Shown here in pieces: positions 1 through 6,978 of a stretch of DNA of 40,854 nucleotides. The stretch is from CAZNPU01 sp964575335. Its GTDB lineage: Bacteria > Planctomycetota > Phycisphaerae > Phycisphaerales > SM1A02. Where the stretch lies: NCBI GenBank assembly GCA_964575335.1, contig CAZNPU010000030.1:1-40854 (forward strand), written 5' to 3'. Below the pieces are notes generated by a model that saw nothing but the letters and a program-made list of their open reading frames with translations, ran no database searches and was not told where the DNA came from. The translations under genes were made by a program, and so were the position numbers. Within the stretch, counting starts at the first letter, position 1, and every line of letters starts with the position of its first letter.

Positions 1-14
1 GCCGCGTCCTGTGT

Positions 15-773
15 TCATTTGCGCAGCTTGTCAGCTTTCGTGCTGCGTTCCCGGCGTCTTTTTTGTGGTGCGCTTGCTTTTGTGGTCGTGCGTTTCTTGG
101 CTGACTTGGCGTTGGAGCAGTATTGCTGGCACAGCGGATGTTCGCTGCATAGTGCGCCGCGCGCCTTGCAGACGCGGCGGCCGTGCCAGATGAGCAGGTG
201 GCTGAGCATGGTCCAGTGTTCGCGCGGGAACAGGGCCATGAGGTCGAGTTCGATTTTCTTGGGGTCGGTGTGTTTGGTGAGGCCGAGCCGATGAGCGACG
301 CGCATGACGTGGGTATCAACGACCACGCCTTCGTTGATGCCGAAGGCATTGCCCAGCACGACGTTGGCGGTTTTGCGCGCCACGCCGCGCAGCGTGAGCA
401 GGTCCTTCATGGTGTTGGGCACCTTGCCGCCGTATTCATTGACGATGGTGGTCATCGCAGCATGGATCGATTTGGCCTTCTGACGAAAAAAGCCCAGCGA
501 TTTGATGTAGGGTTCGATCTGCTCGGGTGTGGCGTTGGCATAGTCGCGCGGCGTGGGAAACGCTTTGAACAATGCGGGCGTGACTTTGTTCACGCCGACG
601 TCGGTAGCCTGTGCGGAAAGAATGGTCGCCACCAGCAACTCGTGCGGATTGGAATAGTCCAGTTCGCAGTGCGCATCGGGATACCATTTGTACAGTTCAT
701 CCAGAATGCGTTTGGCGCGGGCTTTCTCGGCGGCAGTTTTACGCGGAAGTTTCGGTGCAGCGGTTTTCGTCAT
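15..773 (-). CDS. nth: Endonuclease III (DNA glycosylase/AP lyase)
   Basis: Base-excision repair enzyme that removes oxidised pyrimidines and cleaves the abasic site. The 252-residue product shows the HhH-GPD fold: the early segment ELLVATILSAQATD, a helix-hairpin-helix LRGVARKTANVVL with the catalytic Lys, and VVVDTHVMRV with the catalytic Asp. Four cysteines near the end (residues 202, 209, 215, 219) should hold the 4Fe-4S cluster, but their spacing is C-X6-C-X5-C-X3-C instead of the usual C-X6-C-X2-C-X5-C, with His212 where the third Cys normally sits. A Lys/Arg-rich tail of about 30 residues follows, longer than in E. coli Nth. The ATG overlaps the stop of the upstream membrane-protein gene (ATGA), so it is probably translationally coupled and last in the moaE cassette. 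Family assignment is firm; cluster geometry is the open point. Confidence 0.95.
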   Translation of the reverse strand: MTKTAAPKLPRKTAAEKARAKRILDELYKWYPDAHCELDYSNPHELLVATILSAQATDVGVNKVTPALFKAFPTPRDYANATPEQIEPYIKSLGFFRQKAKSIHAAMTTIVNEYGGKVPNTMKDLLTLRGVARKTANVVLGNAFGINEGVVVDTHVMRVAHRLGLTKHTDPKKIELDLMALFPREHWTMLSHLLIWHGRRVCKARGALCSEHPLCQQYCSNAKSAKKRTTTKASAPQKRRRERSTKADKLRK

Positions 774-1378
774 TGGCGATTGAGCAGGTGCGGTTGTTCA
801 AGACGGCTGGTTGTGGCCTGATTGCTCGGCGTAAACGCAAAAGCCGATGCGCCGATGCCGAGCAGCAAGAGCAATATATTGGTTCGCAGCAGGCTGTCCG
901 CAATCACGTGCTTCTGGTTGAACGCGCTGCGGTGCGCATCAGCCTGCGCAAGATCGCCTGCTTCTGCCGCGCTCCAGTATTGGCGCAGATCGCGGTTCAT
1001 AACGGGCGCAAGCGACGTGGCATGATACGCAAAGATGCCCGCAGCCAGCAGGATGCAAAGCGTGCGGAGAATGTTTGACGCAGCGGTCCAGCGCATGCGG
1101 AACACAAACAGTTGCAGCAGCAGGGTGATGACCGTAAGCGGCACTGCGAGAAACTGCACCAGATCAATCGTAAAAAAGACCCGCTCCATCACAATGCCCG
1201 CAGCAAGCCGGCCATGTTCTTCGCGCGGTACCGCAGCAAACTGGTCGAGCTGCATGGGCATGCCGATCAACTGGCCAAAGACGTTCATCGCTGCGATGCC
1301 TGCGGTGATCAGGGATGAAATCCAAAGCGTCAGCGCGATCCAGTACAGCGCATTGCAAAGTTTGAAGTAGCCGCTCAT
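770..1378 (-). CDS. Four-helix membrane protein, DUF4149/TMEM205-like
   Basis: Integral membrane protein of 202 residues with four hydrophobic segments: about residues 10-32 (containing ALTLWISSL, reminiscent of the LWxGG opening of DUF4149 proteins), 75-98, 107-127 and 171-188. The loop between segments three and four is hydrophilic and contains MNRDLRQYW. No catalytic motif is visible. I chose the ATG at 1378, not an ATG 20 codons upstream, because it overlaps the moaE stop as ATGA; the longer version would start with a basic stretch inside moaE. Its own stop overlaps the nth start in the same way. Family similarity is by eye only and the function is unknown. Confidence 0.8.
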   Translation of the reverse strand: MSGYFKLCNALYWIALTLWISSLITAGIAAMNVFGQLIGMPMQLDQFAAVPREEHGRLAAGIVMERVFFTIDLVQFLAVPLTVITLLLQLFVFRMRWTAASNILRTLCILLAAGIFAYHATSLAPVMNRDLRQYWSAAEAGDLAQADAHRSAFNQKHVIADSLLRTNILLLLLGIGASAFAFTPSNQATTSRLEQPHLLNRQ

Positions 1379-1833
1379 GTCGGTGTGCCTTTCACGTTCA
1401 CCATAGCGCCGGCCGACCATGTTGCGCCGCTGACCCACTGTTCTTTTTTCCAGATCGGAGCCGCAGCCTTCAATTCATCGATGAGAAAGCGGCATGCGTC
1501 AAACGCCTGTGCTCGATGGCCGCACACCACCTGCACGAACACGCTGGCCTGCCCGAGCGGAACCTCGCCGACGGCATGATGAATTCGCACCGCCAGGCAG
1601 CCGAACCGCTGCACCGCCTGATGGGCGAGATCGCGCAGCACCGTCTCAGCCATGGGGCGGTAGGCTTCGTAGCTCAGGCGCACCAGCCTGCCGTGCTGCG
1701 GATGTGTCTCATCGCGCGTTCGGCCGAGGAATATGCACTCTGCGCCGGCCGGTTGGGGAAAGGGAACAATCGGCTCGATATCAACCGGATGGTCGAGCAG
1801 CTTGACCTCAATCAGCGGCAGGCGATCGCTCAT
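1375..1833 (-). CDS. moaE: Molybdopterin synthase catalytic subunit MoaE
   Basis: Large subunit of molybdopterin synthase, which transfers sulfur from the MoaD thiocarboxylate to precursor Z to form the dithiolene of molybdopterin. The 152-residue product has the family landmarks: IFLGRTRDET near residue 34, LSYEAYRPMAE, the AVGEVPLGQASVFVQVV core (families usually read HRxGxxxxGE; here HH and GQ), HRAQAFDACRFLIDELK, and the active-site APIWKKE with its paired lysines. ATG 1833 gives the normal family length. No Shine-Dalgarno is present; instead TACCAT lies 6 nt upstream, suggesting a leaderless transcript. First gene of a three-gene overlapping cassette. No moaD is visible in the window, while moaB lies 2.7 kb away. 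Confidence 0.93.
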   Translation of the reverse strand: MSDRLPLIEVKLLDHPVDIEPIVPFPQPAGAECIFLGRTRDETHPQHGRLVRLSYEAYRPMAETVLRDLAHQAVQRFGCLAVRIHHAVGEVPLGQASVFVQVVCGHRAQAFDACRFLIDELKAAAPIWKKEQWVSGATWSAGAMVNVKGTPT

Positions 1834-1839
1834 GCTCAC

Positions 1840-1845
1840 ATGGTA
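1840..1845 (-). promoter_or_regulatory. Candidate -10 box of moaE, leaderless spacing
   Basis: TACCAT ends 6 nt before the moaE ATG, which would put transcription start at or next to the start codon. No convincing -35 hexamer is visible. Supported mainly by recurrence of the same layout at other genes in the window. Confidence 0.45.
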
Positions 1846-1952
1846 GCACGGCAGAAAGCACAAACGCACGCAGCAGCCATTGGCGGGATGCATGAAGCCG
1901 ATGGCAAGAGGCAGCACGATCGGCTTGAATTGCTTATGCTCTACGGTCTGGC

Positions 1953-2729
1953 ATGATGATCGATTCTGATCAACCTGACTCGCTGTCGCTCGCGCCGACG
2001 CTTGCGCCGCTGGTGTCACAGGGCGAGGGTTCGCCACGCGCTGCGCTGAGCCGATTGTCATCGATGGGGTTTCGATATGTGCAGCTCAGCGCGACGCAAC
2101 CGGGCATGCGGCCGCGCGAACTGGATCGCTCCGCACGGCGCGATCTGCTGGCGACGCTGCGCCGTAATGAGCTGTCAATCGCTGGCCTTGATGCGTGGAT
2201 TCCGGCGCGACATCTGCTCGATCCTGCGCATGTCGATCGCGCGATGACAGCCTTGCAACAGGCAATCGAGCTTGCAGCCGATCTGGAGCGATGTCCGGTC
2301 AGTCTGACGCTGCCCTGGTCGCAGGCGGAGGCATCTGATGAATTGAAGGAGATCATCGAAACGCTTGCCGGTGATGCGGAACGATTCGGCGTTCAACTGG
2401 CCGATCACACTGTGCCGTTGCCGGAGCAAATCCATCCCGGCATGGGTGTGGGCATCGATCCCGCAGCGTGGCTGAGCCACAACCTTGATCCTGCTGCGGG
2501 CGTTATGTCGGCTGGAACGCGTCTGGTCTCAGCACGAGTATGCGACCTGTTGCATACCGGCATGCGCGGACCGATTGGCGAAGCAAGCGAAGGGCGGCTG
2601 AACGTGCTGGAGTATAAAGTCGCGCTGTCGGTAAGCGGATACCGCCGGGCAGTGGTGGCTGATGCGCGGCAATGGCCCGAGCCGTGGTCGGGTCTGGAGC
2701 GCACAGCCGCGTACTGGCAGGCAACGTGA
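1953..2729 (+). CDS. TIM-barrel protein, sugar-phosphate isomerase/epimerase-like
   Basis: A 258-residue protein that reads like the AP-endonuclease-2/xylose-isomerase-like barrel family: LSRLSSMGFRYVQL is the first beta/alpha unit, LRRNELSIAGLDAWIP the second strand with its turn, then a long helix AMTALQQAIELAADL, VSLTLPW, and GVGIDPAAWLSHNLDPAAGV resembling the barrel segment that carries metal ligands. It is shorter than usual (about 270-300) and I cannot identify a complete Glu/Asp/His metal set, so substrate and even catalytic competence are open. Two ATGs (1953 and 1956) are adjacent; no strong ribosome site precedes them. Divergent from moaE with about 120 nt between the starts. Confidence 0.75.
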   Translation: MMIDSDQPDSLSLAPTLAPLVSQGEGSPRAALSRLSSMGFRYVQLSATQPGMRPRELDRSARRDLLATLRRNELSIAGLDAWIPARHLLDPAHVDRAMTALQQAIELAADLERCPVSLTLPWSQAEASDELKEIIETLAGDAERFGVQLADHTVPLPEQIHPGMGVGIDPAAWLSHNLDPAAGVMSAGTRLVSARVCDLLHTGMRGPIGEASEGRLNVLEYKVALSVSGYRRAVVADARQWPEPWSGLERTAAYWQAT

Positions 2730-3170
2730 AAGCAGCCGGCCCATGTTGGGCCAGGGAACGGGGGAGGGGCTGGCTGATCAGTTGATGAGTGATCGGTTGA
2801 AACGCATGAGGCGTGCCGTTTTGCGGAATCAGCTGATGCCTGAGGCTGATCGGCTTTTATCGATTCGTGCGCCATACTGAGCACGTGCCGCCGGGTGAGT
2901 GCGAACCGGGAGTAACGCGCCAAGGCGTTGCAGGATCGTGCATTATGTGCTTTGGAAGCTGGAATGAAACGGACTTCACTCGGTCATCGCAGGCTGCCAG
3001 CTTCTTGGTGTAATTTCAAATTGGTACTTGAAAGGATGCTGCACGTATTGCAGCAGCCGCACCATTAGGCAAGAATGGCAGGCTGAAACGATGATGCGCT
3101 TAGGATTTCCCAGCGATCCCTTCGCTGAATCGAAATAACACTCGCATGGCTTTATTTCGGGAGGTACCGG
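2730..3170. other. Non-coding gap with a hairpin next to the TPR gene ribosome site
   Basis: 441 nt without a supportable gene; short open frames here lack family features. The notable structure is a hairpin with arms CGAAATAA (3131-3138) and TTATTTCG (3152-3159), 8 bp and a 13-nt loop, whose 3' arm touches the GGGAGG ribosome site of the next gene. The rest shows only weak local repeats (TGATC-rich around 2775-2860). Confidence 0.5.
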
Positions 3171-4436
3171 ATGTCTGGTTCTGAAACGTTGAGCCGCAGA
3201 CGTTTGTTCTATGGCCTTGCGAGTCTTGTACTTTGCCTGTTTCTTGCGGCAGGGGCGTATGTGCTTCGGCACAGCCGCGATTCAGCAGCGCTGATGGAGA
3301 AGCAGGAACAGAATGCTGCGGGTGGCGCAAACAAAGAAGCTGTTGAAAGCGCAAGGACCGTTGCGCCATTGCACAATCGCATTCAGTGTGCTGCGACAAT
3401 TCTGGAAAATCAGCACGGTTCTGTCATGGCCGATGACATGGCTAAGGAAGATGCTGCTGTTTCTGAGGATCGTCGCATCACGCTCGTGTCGAATGACCAT
3501 GGCCCTGACGATCACAACACAGACGCAGGCCAGCACAACGGCAGCTCATCGCTGATTGTGCAGGGCGAGCCGGTGCTGCTCTCCGTAGCGCATGAACTGT
3601 ATCGTGAAGGCAACCTTGACGAGGCGCTGGCGATCTTCCAGTCAATCGCAATGGATTCGCCCGACAAGATCGACGGCATCGATGCGATGCGAATGATCGG
3701 CCAGATTCACCTGTACGATCTTCATTCAGATCACAACCTTCAAATGGCGATTGAAGCGTACCACCAGATGCTCGATGCGCTGGATTCGTCAACTTCGATT
3801 GAAGTTGAAGCGACGCGCAGCAGACTTCGTCGAGAAGCGCTGGGCAAGCTTGCGATGGCGCATCAGATGGCTGGAGATTATGGTCAGGCCGTTGCGCTGC
3901 GCGAGCGGCTGCTTGAGGACGATGCAGCAATGGCGTTCGTCACCGACCGCGATCGACGTGTGTTTTATCATGAAAACGCTCGAGCCTATTCAAAGCTGGG
4001 CATGTACGAAGAGGCGCAGGCGTATTACAAGCGATTGATGGATGAATTCCCCGATTACGGCAGGGACAATGGTCAGATCGTCGATCTTGAGTTTGAAATG
4101 ATCAACAGCCTGGGACTGCCTCCCAATCATCCGGATCGCCTGGCGATGATTGAGCGGCTGTGGCGAACGCCTGACTATCAGCAGTATCCGCAAATCTACA
4201 ACGTCGCGAACCATCTCACCCTGCGCTACAGCGCGATTCAGGACCGCGTCCGGTTCATGGAAGTGGCGCAGTGGATCGTTGATCGATTGGATGCTGCTGG
4301 TGAATTGGCATTTCAGCAGCACAACGGTTCCCCTCCACTGGGGATGATCTATCGACACAGTTGCTTTTGCTGGCAGAAGCGCACGAACGCGAAGGCAACG
4401 CGGCAGCAGCGGCAGAGCTTTATGAGCGATTTTTGA
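3171..4436 (+). CDS. Membrane-anchored TPR protein, 3' end frameshifted
   Basis: A 421-residue protein with a basic N-terminus, one membrane segment (about residues 14-32) and a likely periplasmic domain of tetratricopeptide repeats: LSVAHELYREGNLDEALAIFQ, LGKLAMAHQMAGDYGQAVALRERL and YSKLGMYEEAQAYYKRL are good TPR helices. The start follows a strong GGGAGG ribosome site 6 nt upstream. After about residue 386 the reading becomes atypical (MIYRHSCFCWQ) and ends, while another frame continues with TPR-like sequence (AEAHEREGNAAAAAELYERF) to a stop at 4499-4501. One missing base between about 4325 and 4349, in a segment with C4 and G4 runs, explains this. Either the gene is recently inactivated or the base was missed in sequencing. 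The intact product would be about 443 residues. Likely a scaffold; no partner is evident. Confidence 0.8.
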   Translation: MSGSETLSRRRLFYGLASLVLCLFLAAGAYVLRHSRDSAALMEKQEQNAAGGANKEAVESARTVAPLHNRIQCAATILENQHGSVMADDMAKEDAAVSEDRRITLVSNDHGPDDHNTDAGQHNGSSSLIVQGEPVLLSVAHELYREGNLDEALAIFQSIAMDSPDKIDGIDAMRMIGQIHLYDLHSDHNLQMAIEAYHQMLDALDSSTSIEVEATRSRLRREALGKLAMAHQMAGDYGQAVALRERLLEDDAAMAFVTDRDRRVFYHENARAYSKLGMYEEAQAYYKRLMDEFPDYGRDNGQIVDLEFEMINSLGLPPNHPDRLAMIERLWRTPDYQQYPQIYNVANHLTLRYSAIQDRVRFMEVAQWIVDRLDAAGELAFQQHNGSPPLGMIYRHSCFCWQKRTNAKATRQQRQSFMSDF

Positions 4437-4501
4437 CGCGCTTCCCCAGCCATGAGATGGCTTCTGATATACGCAATCGCCTGGCGTCTCTGGAGAATTG
4501 A
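4349..4501 (+). pseudogene. Out-of-frame 3' piece of the TPR gene
   Basis: In the frame starting at 4349, which lies one base back from the main reading frame, the sequence reads LSTQLLLLAEAHEREG followed by an Ala-rich TPR helix, YERFLTRFPSHEMASD and a final helix ending in LASLEN and TGA at 4499-4501. Composition and motif match the end of a TPR domain, so this is the natural C-terminus of the gene at 3171. Confidence 0.75.
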
Positions 4502-4559
4502 TTGAGCGACACGGGGTTGCGGATGCACTTTGAAGGTAGCGCGAGGGAGCGTTTGGCGT

Positions 4560-5108
4560 TCAGCGTTGCCGCTCCCACACCAAATGCGGCAGTTGCGGCA
4601 CGATGAGCTGGGTCATCGCCAGTTCAACGGCGTTGGGCGAGCCGGGCATGGCGAAGATGAACGTGCCGCCGCCTGCATCGGGATCGCGCACGACAAGCCC
4701 GCCGACTGCGCGGCTCAGCATGGCTGCTGCCTTGACCTGCTGAAAGCTCAGCATGCGAAATAGTTCGCCGAAGCCATCGAGTCTGACCGTGAGCAGTCGT
4801 TGAACCACTTCGATGGTCGTATCACGCCGTGAGACGCCCGTGCCGCCGGTGGTGAGGATGACGTGGATGGCTGGATCGCTCAGCCATGCAAGCAGTTGAT
4901 GTTCAATGCGATGAGGATCATCAGGCACGATTGTGCGCACGGCTACATGGTGACCTGCCTGATCAAGCAGTTTTTCAATCAGCAGTCCTCCGGTATCGGT
5001 TGTGGCTGTGCGCGTGTCTGAGATCGTCAGCACGGCACACTGTATGGGTTGGGCCTTCACGTGCGCTGCAGCGCAGGTTTGATGATGGTGCGAAGGGTCG
5101 GAGCGCAT
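4560..5108 (-). CDS. moaB: MoaB/Mog-type molybdopterin adenylyltransferase family protein
   Basis: Member of the MoaB/Mog (MoCF-binding) family, which binds or adenylylates molybdopterin. The 182-residue product contains CAVLTISDTRT followed by TDTGGLL near residue 25, the signature ILTTGGTGVSRRDTTIEVV, LDGFGELFRMLSFQQVKAAAMLSRAVGG, and the closing IFAMPGSPNAVELAM. The frame stays open far upstream, but ATG 5108 gives a normal length (E. coli MoaB is 170) and is preceded by TATAGT 6 nt away with no ribosome site, again a leaderless layout. Convergent with the broken TPR gene and divergent from acpS. MoaB and Mog cannot be separated by eye. Confidence 0.92.
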   Translation of the reverse strand: MRSDPSHHHQTCAAAHVKAQPIQCAVLTISDTRTATTDTGGLLIEKLLDQAGHHVAVRTIVPDDPHRIEHQLLAWLSDPAIHVILTTGGTGVSRRDTTIEVVQRLLTVRLDGFGELFRMLSFQQVKAAAMLSRAVGGLVVRDPDAGGGTFIFAMPGSPNAVELAMTQLIVPQLPHLVWERQR

Positions 5109-5114
5109 GGCTGT

Positions 5115-5120
5115 ACTATA
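5115..5120 (-). promoter_or_regulatory. Candidate -10 box of moaB, leaderless spacing
   Basis: TATAGT, a near-consensus -10, ends 6 nt before the moaB ATG. The -35 region (around 5138-5143) is poor. It sits in the 162-nt divergent region with acpS, which includes an AT-rich stretch at 5192-5214. Confidence 0.5.
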
Positions 5121-5257
5121 CTCGCGAGCGCCGAGGGCGAAATCGCACGTGTCATCACGCGTCATCGCGCACGTTCGAAGCCATATTGAGTGTGAATATA
5201 TTTTATTTATTGCGTTGAACAGCACGGCTGGCGATGCACCATGGCGCGGCTTTGGTT

Positions 5258-5263
5258 TACCAT
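5258..5263 (+). promoter_or_regulatory. Candidate -10 box of acpS, leaderless spacing
   Basis: TACCAT ends 7 nt before the acpS ATG at 5271, and no purine-rich ribosome site is present. The -35 position lacks a recognisable hexamer. Confidence 0.4.
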
Positions 5264-5270
5264 ACTGCGC

Positions 5271-5654
5271 ATGCGGATCATCGGTCATGGCGTCGATGTG
5301 GTTCAGATCACCCGTATCGAGGCGATGCTTGCGGAGCATGGCGAGCGGTTCATTCAGCGATGTTTCACCAGCGATGAGCAAGCCTATGCTGAGGCGGGCA
5401 ACAAGCTGCGGGTAGAGCGGTATGCTGCGCGCTTTGCTGCCAAGGAAGCGGTGCTGAAGGCGCTGGGGACGGGGTGGAGCCAGGGAACCAGTTGGCGGGA
5501 CATCGGCGTCATTCGGACGCCTAATGGTCAGCCGGGGCTTGTATTGACCGGCCGGTGCGCGGAGCTTGCATCCGAACTTCAGATCACCCAGTGGCATATC
5601 AGTCTCAGTCACACCGCCGATTTGGCTCTGGCGAGCGTGATCGCATGCGGCTGA
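5271..5654 (+). CDS. acpS: Holo-[acyl-carrier-protein] synthase
   Basis: Transfers the 4'-phosphopantetheine arm of CoA to the conserved Ser of apo-ACP for fatty-acid synthesis. The 127-residue product matches the family length and motifs: IIGHGVDVVQITRIE at the start with the Mg-binding Asp, FIQRCFTSDEQAYAE, the signature RYAARFAAKEAVLKALGTG with the catalytic Glu/Lys pair, and HISLSHT near the end. ATG 5271 was preferred over one 10 codons upstream because the family begins directly with the I-G-x-D strand. Divergent from moaB and followed by the SPOR-like gene 76 nt later. Confidence 0.95.
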   Translation: MRIIGHGVDVVQITRIEAMLAEHGERFIQRCFTSDEQAYAEAGNKLRVERYAARFAAKEAVLKALGTGWSQGTSWRDIGVIRTPNGQPGLVLTGRCAELASELQITQWHISLSHTADLALASVIACG

Positions 5655-5730
5655 TGTTGCAGTCGGGGCTTGCGAGAGGCCGATCTGCGGGTAGCATCTT
5701 AAAATTCAGCAGGCAAACTGCGAAGGCGAT

Positions 5731-6498
5731 ATGGCCAAGAAAGCGTCCCAGCCGGCACTGTATGAGATGATTCGGGCTCGCGAACAGAGCGGGTTGCCGT
5801 TGACAGTGCGTTCATCTCGTTCATCGAGGGTGGGCGATGATGACTCGCTGGATGGCGGCCGCCCGACTTGGCTGACGCCCGGGCGCGTGATTCGAATCCC
5901 CGTCGGCTATATGCTGCTGGCTGCCGCGGTACTGATCGTGACGCTGGCGTTTGCCTATGGCTTGGGCCATCGCCGGGGGCAGGCTGAAGCACGCAACGAA
6001 CTGGTGGAATATGTCAAGAACACAGCCCCGGAGGTGAACGACCCGCTGGTGTCGCTGAACAGAGCAGGCGAGCCGATACCGCTGCAGGGGGGCGATCGCA
6101 GCAGCGTACTGTCGGTCACCGGTACGCTGGCGTCTGACAAAGGGGGCGGCGGAGGCGCGGCCCGGCACGTACAGCCGCGTGGATGGGGGCCGGTACAGCC
6201 GGCAAAGGATCCGCGGGAACCTGGGAAAAATTACTTCATCCTGATGACCACGCTGGAGCCGGGGGCGGTGAAGCTGGCGGAATTCTGCCGCCAGCATGGC
6301 CTGGAGACGTACGCCCTCAAGAGCAAGGGCCGCCTCTGGCAGGTGGTGGCGTTTCCCGGGTTTGAGGCGTCGAATCGCAACAGCCGCGAGGTGCAGGCCA
6401 CGGAGGAGCTGATCCGCAGAATTGGTGACAAATGGAAAGAAACCGAGCGGAACGCCACCGACCTTCGCGGATATTATCCTGCCCGCTATAATGGCTGA
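5731..6498 (+). CDS. Single-pass membrane protein with SPOR-like C-terminal domain
   Basis: A 255-residue protein: about 50 cytoplasmic residues (MAKKASQPALYEMIRAREQSG at the start), a membrane helix at roughly residues 56-76, a linker with a Gly-rich stretch (GGGGGAA), and a C-terminal domain from about 165 opening with NYFILMTTLEPGAVKLAEFC and continuing GRLWQVVAFPGF, resembling a SPOR-type alpha/beta fold. SPOR domains bind denuded peptidoglycan at division sites; that role here is inference. GAAGGCG lies 5 nt before the ATG. The small basic protein gene follows, and its likely promoter lies inside the last codons of this gene. Not recognised as a named family. Confidence 0.8.
   Translation: MAKKASQPALYEMIRAREQSGLPLTVRSSRSSRVGDDDSLDGGRPTWLTPGRVIRIPVGYMLLAAAVLIVTLAFAYGLGHRRGQAEARNELVEYVKNTAPEVNDPLVSLNRAGEPIPLQGGDRSSVLSVTGTLASDKGGGGGAARHVQPRGWGPVQPAKDPREPGKNYFILMTTLEPGAVKLAEFCRQHGLETYALKSKGRLWQVVAFPGFEASNRNSREVQATEELIRRIGDKWKETERNATDLRGYYPARYNG
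6464..6492 (+). promoter_or_regulatory. Candidate promoter of the small basic protein gene
   Basis: A perfect TATAAT at 6487-6492 lies 17 bp after TTCGCG at 6464-6469, overlapping the end of the SPOR-like gene. It would produce a leader of about 55 nt before the ATG at 6554. The -35 match is weak (TT only), the -10 is ideal. Confidence 0.5.
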
Positions 6499-6553
6499 TC
6501 TTTGCCCGTATCGGGGCGCAAATAGTTGTGAATTCGGAAAGCGAGTGGATCGT

Positions 6554-6784
6554 ATGAGCCTGCACCGTAGTTTGAAAACCAAGCCTGCCGCCTTGAACCA
6601 GCACCGAAACGTGCTGACCCGAGCTGAGCGAATCGCCCGATTGACCGAGTTGGAGCAGTTCACCAAGGGTGAGAATTCGCCGTTGGGCCTGGTGAAGGTG
6701 GCGAATCGCCAAGTCGTGGCGGGCAAGAAGACCAAGAAGGAAGCCCCGTCTGAGGGTGACGCTGCCGCGGCGAAGAAGAAGTGA
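6554..6784 (+). CDS. Small basic protein, Planctomycetes/Verrucomicrobia/Chlamydiae type
   Basis: A 76-residue, strongly basic protein starting MSLHRSLKTKPAALNQHRNV, then LTRAERIARL, FTKGENSPLGLVKV and a Lys/Ala tail. This matches the short basic protein family that I know from Chlamydiae, Verrucomicrobia and Planctomycetes (modelled as TIGR04137), in which the MSxHxSL start, the RNVLxRxERI core and the GLxKV end are conserved. Its function is not established; basicity suggests RNA or ribosome binding (inference). The frame is open upstream, but ATG 6554 gives the conserved start. A 10-bp hairpin terminator follows at 6848-6871. One of the better taxonomic markers in the window. Confidence 0.88.
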   Translation: MSLHRSLKTKPAALNQHRNVLTRAERIARLTELEQFTKGENSPLGLVKVANRQVVAGKKTKKEAPSEGDAAAAKKK

Positions 6785-6847
6785 CTTCCGTCGGCCGCTG
6801 ATGCGGATTGTTCGCTTGTCGGCGGCTGTATTGCATATGCTGCGCCG

Positions 6848-6874
6848 CAGGCCGATCGAAGGATCGGCCTGTTT
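6848..6874 (+). terminator. Hairpin terminator after the small basic protein gene
   Basis: Perfect 10-bp stem CAGGCCGATC (6848-6857) / GATCGGCCTG (6862-6871) with a GAAG loop, followed only by TTT. The stem is strong but the T-tract short, so termination may be partial. It lies 64 nt past the stop codon. Confidence 0.6.
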
Positions 6875-6978
6875 GCTGCGCGGATTGCATTCGATCCGAT
6901 ACACTCTGGCCTTGGATATCTGCGCAGTCATGAAGCGTGGTTTGCACATCGCCATGGCAGCCACGCTGGAGGGTTTCC

